From: JAHIYG01 sp041306075
GTDB taxonomy: Archaea; Altiarchaeota; Altiarchaeia; IMC4; SCGC-AAA252-I15
DNA: 8,264 bases
Assembly: GCA_041306075.1 (NCBI GenBank)
Contig: JBFYKH010000009.1
Location: 1 to 8,264 of the forward strand
Reading direction: 5' to 3'
Shown here: positions 1 through 5,060 of the stretch, one piece after another
Numbering within the stretch: position 1 is the first letter of the stretch
Layout of the letters: each line of letters begins with the position of its first letter
Made by a program: the position numbers and the translations under genes
Notes under the pieces: model-generated
The model's database searches: none
What the model was told of the DNA's origin: nothing
Seen by the model: only the letters and a program-made list of their open reading frames with translations

Positions 1-1317
1 CTCGAGGGTGCAGAGCGCGTTGTACCAGAGCGCCTGGACCTCCACTGCGTCGTTCCTCTCGATGGTGTCCATCCACGTCCCGGACTTGTGCCTGATGAGG
101 CCGGATTCCAGGAGCTTCGAGTAGTTCTCGACGACTCCCTTGACCATGGGCCACCTGGGCGCGATAAACGACGCGGCCGCGTCCTCGCCGGCGTACTTCA
201 CATAAGCCCCCAGCCTGTCTATCATCCATAGCGTCCCGTCGTAGTCGTAGTACTGCGGCTTCCCCCCCTCGAACTTCGTCGGAATCCTCCCTTCACGCAT
301 GTTGTCCATGTACCGCGACAGGACGAGTTCGGCGTCGTGGAAGCGGCCGTTAACCAGCGTCAGCCCCGGCAGGCATATCATGGAATCCCTGCCCCAGTCC
401 GCGAACCAGTGGTATCCGGCTATTATGGCGGCCCCGAAGTCGCCTCTTGCTATGAAGCCGTCGCCTGCGCTCCTCAAGACCTGAGCCTGGTCAGGCTCGT
501 AAAGCTCGTACGCCGGCTCATCCAGGCCGCCGAGAGCCTCCGTTGCGCCCTCCCCGGGTTCCGCCAGCGACATGTGTATCTCCGCGTTGGCTTTAGCGAA
601 CCCGGGAATCCTCATCTCATATGCTCCGGGGCAGTAGAGGTCCTCCTCAGCGGCCTCGCCCCTCTCCGCCTCGAGGGCGTACCTGACGCTCCTGTACCAT
701 ACGCCCCCGGAGGACGGCGTCATCTCCCGGCTTGCGGCGTAAACCGTCTCCCCGGCGCACTTGACCTGCATGAGGCCGTCTTCCATGGCCTTCGATGTGA
801 AGTCGCCCCCCTCGGCTCCGAGGGCGTGCATGCTCCGGAGGGTCAGGAGCGGCTTCGCCCTGAACGTGACCGTCGCGCCCAGGTTGTTGCGGATGCCGTA
901 GGACACGACGACGGCGTTCCTCCTCCGGTATGCGTGGATTATCTTGACGACCGTGGTGCCGTTGACGTCGTACTCGAACTTGACGTGCCGCTTCGCCCTC
1001 ACGAACCTCTTGACGTACTTCGCCTGGGAGAAGTCGGCATTGTCCTTGAACTCGCACAAGCCGATGTTCCACACGTCGTTGCCGGCGGCGAGCTCCTCCA
1101 GGATAGACGACACCACCACCTTCCTGTCCAGGTTGCCGCCTGAGGCGACGAGGAGGCCGTGGTACTTCCTGGTGTTCAGCCCCAGGATGGTGGATGACGA
1201 GTAGCCTCCGAGGCCGTTTGGGAGGACCCACTCCGCCCTCCGTGCGGACTCGAAGCCCATCTCCGCGGGCTTCAGCCCCATCGCCCCGAGGGCCTTGAAT
1301 TCCTCGATGCCTCCCAT
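1..1317 (-). CDS. Archaeal-type glycogen debranching enzyme (amylo-alpha-1,6-glucosidase), C-terminus cut by window edge
   Basis: Likely hydrolyses alpha-1,6 branch points of glycogen or limit dextrin in the cytoplasm. The 439 visible residues start at the ATG at 1317. Residues 29-57 (EWVLPNGLGGY... then NTRKYHGLLV) match the N-terminal domain typical of archaeal and bacterial GDEs. Residues 304-313 (WFADWGRDSM), followed by LPGLTLVNGRF, match the entry to the (alpha/alpha)6 catalytic domain. The reading frame is open to base 1 and ends near TWMDTIERNDAVEVQALWYNAL (residues 414-435), another conserved block of this family. From memory, family members are roughly 600-680 residues, so about a third is missing to the left. 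No Shine-Dalgarno sequence precedes the start; a short-leader or leaderless transcript is likely. M13 and M20 are later in-frame alternatives. It diverges from the 1382 gene, and a GH57/GT4 operon for the same polymer lies beyond that. Family assignment is firm; activity is inferred. Confidence 0.87.
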   Translation of the reverse strand, partial: MGGIEEFKALGAMGLKPAEMGFESARRAEWVLPNGLGGYSSSTILGLNTRKYHGLLVASGGNLDRKVVVSSILEELAAGNDVWNIGLCEFKDNADFSQAKYVKRFVRAKRHVKFEYDVNGTTVVKIIHAYRRRNAVVVSYGIRNNLGATVTFRAKPLLTLRSMHALGAEGGDFTSKAMEDGLMQVKCAGETVYAASREMTPSSGGVWYRSVRYALEAERGEAAEEDLYCPGAYEMRIPGFAKANAEIHMSLAEPGEGATEALGGLDEPAYELYEPDQAQVLRSAGDGFIARGDFGAAIIAGYHWFADWGRDSMICLPGLTLVNGRFHDAELVLSRYMDNMREGRIPTKFEGGKPQYYDYDGTLWMIDRLGAYVKYAGEDAAASFIAPRWPMVKGVVENYSKLLESGLIRHKSGTWMDTIERNDAVEVQALWYNALCTLE

Positions 1318-1340
1318 AGGTGAAGTATTGCGAGTAACGG

Positions 1341-1360
1341 CTAAAAAACGGTTTAATACC
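1341..1360. promoter_or_regulatory. Divergent AT-rich promoter region between the debranching gene and the 155-aa gene
   Basis: The 64-bp gap 1318-1381 contains the only AT-rich stretch between the two starts. On the plus strand TTTAATAC (1352-1359) is centred about 26 nt upstream of the ATG at 1382, the spacing expected for an archaeal TATA box with a leaderless transcript. On the minus strand two candidates exist: TATTAAAC (1358-1351), giving a leader of about 11 nt, or TTTTTTAG (1348-1341), centred about 27 nt from the ATG at 1317 and giving a leaderless transcript. The TTTAATA core can be read on both strands, so one site could serve both genes. Placement rests on spacing and composition only. 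Confidence 0.5.
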
Positions 1361-1381
1361 CCATCCTTCCCCGTTAATAAT

Positions 1382-1849
1382 ATGGCCTCAGACACCCAGA
1401 AGAGGGTTACCCGGGACCCGCAGCTTGACGGCGCATTGGGGGCGCTGGACCAGGCGCTCTGGGGCCGCCGTAGCGGGGAATACCTCCCTGCATCCGTCAA
1501 GGGGGCGCAGGACAAGGCGGACACCCTCGCGTTCATAAACCGGGTCCGCGGCAACCCCCAGCTGAACCGGATGCTGCTGGAATGGCGGGCCGAAGGCCGA
1601 GAGGACACGGTCTCGGGCATAAGGCCTGCGCCGCTAATAGTCGAGAACCCACTGATGGGCCCGTCCAGCTACTACATGGCCTTGAGGCCTGGCGGCGAAG
1701 GCCCAGAGGTCGAGTTCTACGAGCGGCTTCTGACCGGCCCCGGAACCTCCGCGACGGCGACTTCGGAGGACGTTTTCGCGACATACGTCGACGCGGGCAG
1801 GCTGAGGACGCTCCTGGACCAGGCAGTGGCTGCGAAAGGAAACAGGTGA
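1382..1849 (+). CDS. Hypothetical protein, 155 residues, unrecognised family
   Basis: I do not recognise this protein. It starts MASDTQKRVTRDPQLDGALG and is soluble, with no signal peptide or membrane segment. Residues 1-85 are mostly polar and helix-like (DQALWGRR, TLAFINRVRGNPQLNRMLLEWRAEG). A middle part (about 90-120) carries PAPLIVENPLMGPSSYYMALRPGGEGPEVEFYERLL, which looks strand-rich, and the C-terminus is helical (AGRLRTLLDQAVAAKG). The frame is open upstream to 1295, but the ATG at 1382 is preferred: a TATA-like element sits about 26 nt before it and the 1295 start lies inside the divergent debranching gene. There is no Shine-Dalgarno sequence, consistent with leaderless translation. 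It ends 5 bp from the convergent GH57 gene. Promoter, GC-rich codon use and non-overlapping placement support a real gene. A link to glycogen metabolism would be context only. Confidence 0.65.
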   Translation: MASDTQKRVTRDPQLDGALGALDQALWGRRSGEYLPASVKGAQDKADTLAFINRVRGNPQLNRMLLEWRAEGREDTVSGIRPAPLIVENPLMGPSSYYMALRPGGEGPEVEFYERLLTGPGTSATATSEDVFATYVDAGRLRTLLDQAVAAKGNR

Positions 1850-1854
1850 CCGGT

Positions 1855-3114
1855 TCAGCGCCTCTTCTTCCCGGGCTTCTTCTTCGCAACTGCTCTGCCG
1901 CCCGTGAGATTGTACCTCGTCACCTTCTCCTTGAAGTCCATTATGGCGGCGTGGTAGTTTATGGCTGCGTCGAAGGGGTTGCCGTGGTGGCTGAAGTACT
2001 CGTGGACGCTGCCGTCGCCCATGCCCTTCGTGCACATGTAATAATAGTGGTCGCTTATCTGGAACATCTTCCAGATGCGCAGGAACTCCGGGTTCCCGGA
2101 GGCCCGGACGTCGGCCTCCATCTCCTTCAGCCTCGAGAAGTTCAGGTGCTGCATGTGGTTCCCGAGCCATGCGGTGGCGTCGCGCTCCATGTCCGCCCAC
2201 GAGACCGTCTCATACCACGGCACCTTGATTTCCCCGCGGGGGTAGTACTTCTCCGCGACCTCCGACGGCGTGTTGAACTCGAGGTTGGCCTTCTCCAGCA
2301 CCTTGTGGGGCATCGCATCCAGGAAATGGAATATGCCGGTGTCCTCCCACTGGTGCTCCCCGAAGGTCTCGTAGTCCATGAATATGTTGATGGTGTCCTC
2401 CGGGCTCCAGGAGAGCCAGTCCGCGTACTTCTCGGCTGTGAGCGGCCACCCGCTCCACCACCTGGCGGAGAACCTGTAGCCGACGTCGTCGGAGAGCTTG
2501 TAGTTGCGCAACAGGACCCTGAGGTCGCCGTCCTTCCTCGTGTACACGTAGTTCGGGCTCTTCCAGCCCTCTAGTATCCTCTCTATGCCCTCCGTCATGA
2601 TGGCCTTGAATCCGAGCTCCTCTATCTCCCTGGCGATGGTGTCGTGGTACAGGAGCTCCGTGTTCCTGAATACGGCGGGCTTCTGCCCGAGGTAGTCCTT
2701 CACCATCCGCCTGTGGTCCCTGACCTGCTCCTTGAACTCCTCCCTCTCTTCGAACAGGCTTGAGAGCGAGTGGTACTGGGTCTCGCATATGTACTCGACG
2801 CAGCCGGTGTCCCCCATCTGCCTGAACAGGTCCAAGAGGTCGGGGTCCCAGCGCTCCATCTGCTCGAGTATGCACCCGGAGAGCGAGTACGAGACCTTGA
2901 ACTTCCTGTTCTGGCCCTTGAGGGCGTCTATGTTGTGCAGTATGTTCTGCGTGGCCGGCCAGTAGCACTTCTTCGCAACCTTCCTGAACGTGAACTCGTT
3001 CAGGCCGCTGTCGAAGTAGTAGTCCTCAAGCCCCCCCTTCGCATCCCCGTTCGGCCAGAACCACCTCAGCCTGTAGGGCTGGTGGACCTGGAAGTAGACG
3101 CATATCGAAGTCAT
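1855..3114 (-). CDS. GH57 alpha-amylase-like glycoside hydrolase
   Basis: A 419-residue cytoplasmic enzyme (no signal peptide) of glycoside hydrolase family 57, retaining enzymes that cut alpha-glucans. Visible GH57 motifs: HQPYR at residues 11-15; a second conserved region around SGCILEQ (79-85); FRNTELLYHD (149-158), where Glu153 is the expected nucleophile; FMDYETFGEHQW (245-256), where Asp247 is the expected acid/base; and TAWLGNHMQ (314-322). The set resembles the short archaeal alpha-amylase-like branch found with glycogen genes, similar to my memory of Methanocaldococcus MJ1611. The start ATG overlaps the stop of the upstream GT4 gene as ATGA, and GAGGGTG (3129-3123) lies 8 nt before it, so translational coupling is likely. 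The last 16 residues are a Lys/Arg-rich tail (KKKPGKKRR at the end) outside the catalytic core. Exact specificity (amylase, 4-alpha-glucanotransferase or branching) cannot be read from the motifs. Confidence 0.88.
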   Translation of the reverse strand: MTSICVYFQVHQPYRLRWFWPNGDAKGGLEDYYFDSGLNEFTFRKVAKKCYWPATQNILHNIDALKGQNRKFKVSYSLSGCILEQMERWDPDLLDLFRQMGDTGCVEYICETQYHSLSSLFEEREEFKEQVRDHRRMVKDYLGQKPAVFRNTELLYHDTIAREIEELGFKAIMTEGIERILEGWKSPNYVYTRKDGDLRVLLRNYKLSDDVGYRFSARWWSGWPLTAEKYADWLSWSPEDTINIFMDYETFGEHQWEDTGIFHFLDAMPHKVLEKANLEFNTPSEVAEKYYPRGEIKVPWYETVSWADMERDATAWLGNHMQHLNFSRLKEMEADVRASGNPEFLRIWKMFQISDHYYYMCTKGMGDGSVHEYFSHHGNPFDAAINYHAAIMDFKEKVTRYNLTGGRAVAKKKPGKKRR

Positions 3115-4277
3115 TGCTGGTACACCCTCAGGTACTGTTTCGCGAGCTCGCGCCAGTCGTATTTTTCAGCCTCCTTCCGGCATACGGTCCCCATCCTCTT
3201 GAGGCTTTCGCCGCTCCTGTCGCCGAGCAGGTACTTCAGGCCCCAGGCGATGCTCTCCGGGGTCAGGTTGACCTTGACGCCCGTCCTGAAATTTTCTATG
3301 ACCTCTGAGGGGCCTCCCACATCGGTGGCGACTACCGGTTTCCCGCTGGCCCATGCCTCGAGGGTGACTATCCCGAACGGCTCGTTCCTGGATGGTATGC
3401 AGACGATGTCCGAGGCCTTGAAGAGGTCGCTTTTCGTCTTCTCGTCCACGTAGCCCGTCACCTTCACCTTGTCTCCTATCCCGAGCCAGCTCGCCCTCCC
3501 CTTGATGTGCTCGGTCATGTCGCCGCTGCCTGCGAATATGAACCTGGCGTTGTAGAACTCCCTTATGACGTCGGGCGCCGCCTCCAGCAGGAGGTCCGGC
3601 CCCTTCTGGTACGCCACCCTCCCGAAGAACAGTATCAGCGGGTCCAGGGGGTGGAAGCCGAACCGTTCCTTCACGCGTCCGGCGTCGACGGAGCCCTGGA
3701 ACTTGCTGGTGTCTATCCCGTTGTAGACTACGGTGACCTTGTTTTCCGGCACCTGGTACTCCCTCCCGAGTTCGCCGCGCATGATGTAGGAGACCGTGGT
3801 GACTTTCCTGGCTATATACCCTCCCAGCCATTCCCTGTGGCGGACCCGGGCTGAGAACCAGTTGTCGGCGAAGTTGTTGCCGTTTCTGCCGTACTCGGTG
3901 CTGTGGGCTGTCCAGACGACGTTGGTGTAGCCTTTGTTCGCCCTTATGTTCGCGAGGGCGTTGACGACGTGCCAGTCGTGGCCGTGTAGGACGTCGAATC
4001 TCCCGTATTTGACCTCTGCCCAGTGGAAGCATGAGACCATGCTGTCGCACATGTGGTCCATGTACTCTATGAAGTCCTCGCAGCCGGGGCTCAGGCACCT
4101 GTGCTCCCAGACCCCCCTGATGAGCTCGTGCTCCTGCTTGCCTTCGGACATCCTTGTGAAGACGTGGACTTCATGCCCGTTGGCTGCAAGGGCCTCGGAT
4201 AGCTGCGTGACTACTGCTGCTACTCCCCCTACGGGTATGGAATTCAACGTCTCCCATGAGAACAAGGCTATGCGCAT
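3111..4277 (-). CDS. GT4-family glycosyltransferase, probable glycogen (starch) synthase
   Basis: A 388-residue GT-B fold enzyme that probably transfers glucose from a nucleotide sugar to an alpha-1,4-glucan. The N-terminal Rossmann half starts MRIALFSWETLNSIPVGGVA, with the glycine loop at residues 17-19 typical of the acceptor side of glycogen synthases. HGHDWH is at 98-103 and TAHSTEYGR near 123-131. The C-terminal half has NGID (186-189), FFGRVAYQKGPDLLLEA (217-233) and the GT4 E-x7-E signature RNEPFGIVTLE (Glu299 and Glu307), then GKPVVATDVGGPSEVI. GGTGAG (4288-4283) lies 5 nt upstream of the ATG, a good Shine-Dalgarno site. The gene sits 30 bp after the winged-helix gene and overlaps the GH57 gene by 4 bp, so the three form an operon. 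Pairing with GH57 and a nearby debranching enzyme favours glycogen synthase over a surface-sugar transferase; the donor (UDP- or ADP-glucose) is not readable. Confidence 0.87.
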   Translation of the reverse strand: MRIALFSWETLNSIPVGGVAAVVTQLSEALAANGHEVHVFTRMSEGKQEHELIRGVWEHRCLSPGCEDFIEYMDHMCDSMVSCFHWAEVKYGRFDVLHGHDWHVVNALANIRANKGYTNVVWTAHSTEYGRNGNNFADNWFSARVRHREWLGGYIARKVTTVSYIMRGELGREYQVPENKVTVVYNGIDTSKFQGSVDAGRVKERFGFHPLDPLILFFGRVAYQKGPDLLLEAAPDVIREFYNARFIFAGSGDMTEHIKGRASWLGIGDKVKVTGYVDEKTKSDLFKASDIVCIPSRNEPFGIVTLEAWASGKPVVATDVGGPSEVIENFRTGVKVNLTPESIAWGLKYLLGDRSGESLKRMGTVCRKEAEKYDWRELAKQYLRVYQQ

Positions 4278-4307
4278 AATCTCTCACCCCCCCAGATGAG
4301 TCAAGCC

Positions 4308-4514
4308 TTATTTCAGCTTTACCGTGACGACGGCGCCCTTCTTGTCAAGGACTACCTTGTCCTCTCGCGCGAGCCATCCCAGGGCCATCGCGATGACGTA
4401 ATCGTCGAGTCCGGTCTTCTTCTTTACCTCGGCTAGCGTTGCCGGCTTGCCGCTGTTGATGGCGGTCCAGACTTTGCCGGCCGCAGTCCCTATCTCTCCC
4501 CATATGTCAGCCAT
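4308..4514 (-). CDS. Small winged helix-turn-helix protein (DUF2582/PF10771-like)
   Basis: A 68-residue single-domain protein resembling the small winged-helix family PF10771. Residues 1-20 form a first helix (EIGTAAGKVWTAINSG), 26-34 the second helix (TLAEVKKKT), 36-50 the probable recognition helix (LDDYVIAMALGWLAR), and 52-67 a two-strand wing (DKVVLDKKGAVVTVKL). There is no ligand or dimerisation domain, so any effector sensing would need a partner. It is the first gene of the operon with the GT4 and GH57 genes, and a dyad covers the operon TATA box, which makes local autoregulation plausible but unproven. AGAGGTG (4526-4520) sits 5 nt before the ATG and fixes the start. Family recognition is from memory of the fold pattern; DNA binding is inferred. 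Confidence 0.78.
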   Translation of the reverse strand: MADIWGEIGTAAGKVWTAINSGKPATLAEVKKKTGLDDYVIAMALGWLAREDKVVLDKKGAVVTVKLK

Positions 4515-4519
4515 AAATT

Positions 4520-4526
4520 CACCTCT
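4520..4526 (-). promoter_or_regulatory. Shine-Dalgarno site of the winged-helix gene
   Basis: On the minus strand AGAGGTG stands 5 nt before ATG 4514, a strong match to the anti-Shine-Dalgarno end of archaeal 16S rRNA. Together with the roughly 34-nt leader predicted from the TATA box, it shows that this operon is led by a conventional ribosome site. The 1382 gene, in contrast, appears leaderless. Confidence 0.7.
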
Positions 4527-4565
4527 TTAATCCCCCCTAAATCAGGGAGTAACTTATTCTACCTC

Positions 4566-4583
4566 GGGGTATATAAACACCCC
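4566..4583 (-). promoter_or_regulatory. TATA box of the winged-helix/GT4/GH57 operon inside an imperfect dyad
   Basis: On the minus strand TTTATATA (4577-4570) is a near-consensus archaeal TATA box. About 26 nt downstream it predicts transcription start near 4548 and a leader of about 34 nt before ATG 4514. The box is enclosed in GGGGTATATAAACACCCC, with arms GGGGTAT (4566-4572) and ACACCCC (4577-4583) matching at 6 of 7 positions. A protein bound to this dyad would block TBP, so it is a candidate operator for the adjacent winged-helix protein. The TATA call is stronger than the operator call. Confidence 0.6.
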
Positions 4584-4764
4584 TCCTTGCATAAACATCG
4601 TTCATGGTTTCCTGCGACGTTGCGATTCTAAACCGTTTCCTCGCTGGATTATCCCGTATGGGGGCGTCTGCGGCGGCGTGTCGGATTATGCGCGAATGCT
4701 GAGTAAACGTAACTAATGCTGTGGGGGCGGGGCTCGCCATAGACTCAGGTGCCTTGCCCGGGGG
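4584..4764. other. Intergenic stretch with no recognised content
   Basis: Between the operon promoter and the sRNA promoter there are about 180 bp in which I see no credible gene, tRNA, box C/D motif pair or repeat. Short open frames cross it but lack ribosome sites and protein-like composition. It may hold upstream control sequence for either flanking promoter. Confidence 0.4.
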
Positions 4765-4771
4765 TTATATA
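4765..4771 (+). promoter_or_regulatory. TATA box of the box C/D sRNA gene
   Basis: TTATATA lies within GGTTATATACC. Its centre (4768) is 26 nt upstream of 4794, the first base of the sRNA terminal stem, exactly the archaeal TATA-to-start distance. The RNA structure predicts the same 5' end independently, so promoter and RNA calls support each other. It implies that the sRNA is transcribed from its own promoter rather than processed from an mRNA. Confidence 0.65.
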
Positions 4772-4793
4772 CCAAAAGCATCTAAGATTATCT

Positions 4794-4853
4794 GTTCAGG
4801 TGATGAGAGCGAAGTAGTCCGACCAATGACGACAAGGGTAGCTGCTGATGAAC
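4794..4853 (+). ncRNA. Box C/D guide sRNA (2'-O-methylation guide)
   Basis: This RNA would direct fibrillarin, Nop5 and L7Ae to methylate ribose in rRNA or tRNA. In order: stem strand GTTCA (4794-4798); one G; box C GTGATGA (4800-4806); 12-nt D' guide GAGCGAAGTAGT (4807-4818); box D' CCGA (4819-4822); 3-nt spacer; box C' ATGACGA (4826-4832); 12-nt D guide CAAGGGTAGCTG (4833-4844); box D CTGA (4845-4848); stem strand TGAAC (4849-4853), fully complementary to GTTCA. Boxes C and D are consensus; D' and C' each differ at one position, as is common for internal boxes. Both 12-nt guides and the 3-nt spacer are the canonical archaeal sizes. By the box D+5 rule the targets read ACUACUUCGCUC (methyl on the C at position 5) and CAGCUACCCUUG (methyl on the U at position 5). 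I could not identify the target RNAs. It lies beside nop5, and its 3' end is duplicated downstream. Confidence 0.8.
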
Positions 4854-4876
4854 ACTCGGGTTTATGTGGTTTCTTT

Positions 4877-4912
4877 CCGTCAACGCTTTCTTCGCAAGAA
4901 AGGGTTGTACGG
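4877..4912 (+). other. Hairpin between box D modules 1 and 2
   Basis: CTTTCTT (4886-4892) pairs with AAGAAAG (4896-4902) over a CGC loop. After a G-G mismatch, CAAC (4881-4884) pairs with GTTG (4904-4907). After a bulged T4908, CCGT (4877-4880) pairs with ACGG (4909-4912). That is 15 base pairs in 36 nt, and the 3' foot uses the first two bases of the next repeat. No T-run follows immediately, so it is not a classical terminator. It could insulate neighbouring box D modules or act as a processing signal. Confidence 0.6.
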
Positions 4913-4951
4913 GTAGCTGCTGATGAACACTCGAGTTTATGTGGTTTCTTT

Positions 4952-4987
4952 CCGTCAACGCTTTCTTCGCAAGAAAGGGTTGTACGG
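4952..4987 (+). other. Hairpin between box D modules 2 and 3
   Basis: This is an exact second copy of the 36-nt hairpin at 4877-4912, 75 bp downstream, with the same mismatch and bulge. No such hairpin follows the third module, which instead runs into T tracts and the G run. Confidence 0.6.
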
Positions 4988-5010
4988 GTAGCTGCTGATG
5001 AACACTCGAG

Positions 5011-5024
5011 TTTTACGCTGTTTT
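5011..5024 (+). terminator. Possible T-tract terminator of the sRNA/repeat transcript
   Basis: Immediately after the third copy of the 28-bp module the sequence reads TTTT, six bases, TTTT. Archaeal polymerase often terminates at such T-runs without a hairpin. Copies 1 and 2 have only GTTTAT at the matching place, followed by a looser T-rich patch (4861-4876 in copy 1), so termination should be stronger after copy 3. Inferred from composition only. Confidence 0.35.
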
Positions 5025-5030
5025 GCGGGC

Positions 5031-5043
5031 GGGGGGGGGGGGG
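5031..5043 (+). repeat. Homopolymer run of 13 G
   Basis: Thirteen consecutive G follow GCGGGC, between the repeat array and the end of nop5. The run is non-coding, 18 bp beyond the nop5 stop codon (a C13 run in the nop5 direction). It is prone to slippage and to sequencing error, so its exact length is uncertain. Confidence 0.85.
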
Positions 5044-5060
5044 CTGTAGCGTCGTGGCGT

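Larger units (their letters stand above)
4836..5013 (+). repeat. 75-bp tandem repeat, two full copies plus a 28-bp third copy, carrying the sRNA 3' module
   Basis: Copy 1 is 4836-4910, copy 2 is 4911-4985, and the partial copy 3 is 4986-5013. Copies 1 and 2 differ at one base (G4859 versus A4934); copy 3 has A at the same place (5009), so copies 2 and 3 are closer to each other. The first 28 bp of each unit contain the last 9 nt of the D guide (GGGTAGCTG), box D CTGA, the stem strand TGAAC and ACTCGRGTTT. The other 47 bp of copies 1 and 2 hold a hairpin. Near identity suggests recent duplication or ongoing homogenisation. Because 75 is a multiple of three, antisense and sense frames stay open through it, which creates false open frames with 25-residue repeats. 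Confidence 0.92.

Noticed and set aside
337..1143. Plus-strand 268-codon open frame
   Set aside because: It lies antisense to the debranching enzyme, with composition expected from the GC-rich opposite strand.
1295..1381. Longer N-terminus of the 155-aa protein from ATG 1295
   Set aside because: It would overlap the divergent debranching gene and its promoter, while a TATA-like box at the right distance supports ATG 1382.
4537..4740. Minus-strand 67-codon open frame upstream of the winged-helix gene
   Set aside because: It reads straight through the operon TATA box and has no ribosome site or protein-like features.
4846..4923. Complete second and third box C/D sRNAs inside the repeat units
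   Set aside because: The TGATGA overlapping each box D could serve as box C, but the C-to-D distance is too long, no D'/C' pair is visible, and the flanks do not form a terminal stem.
4864..4930. H/ACA guide RNA formed by the hairpin plus the ACA in TGAACAC
   Set aside because: No lower stem can be formed between the flanks of the hairpin and the ACA lies 14 nt beyond its base, so there is no pseudouridylation pocket.
4836..5013. CRISPR array: 28-bp repeats at 75-bp spacing with 47-bp spacers
   Set aside because: The two spacers are identical and contain a hairpin, the repeats include box D and the sRNA stem strand, and there are only three copies. It is a tandem duplication.
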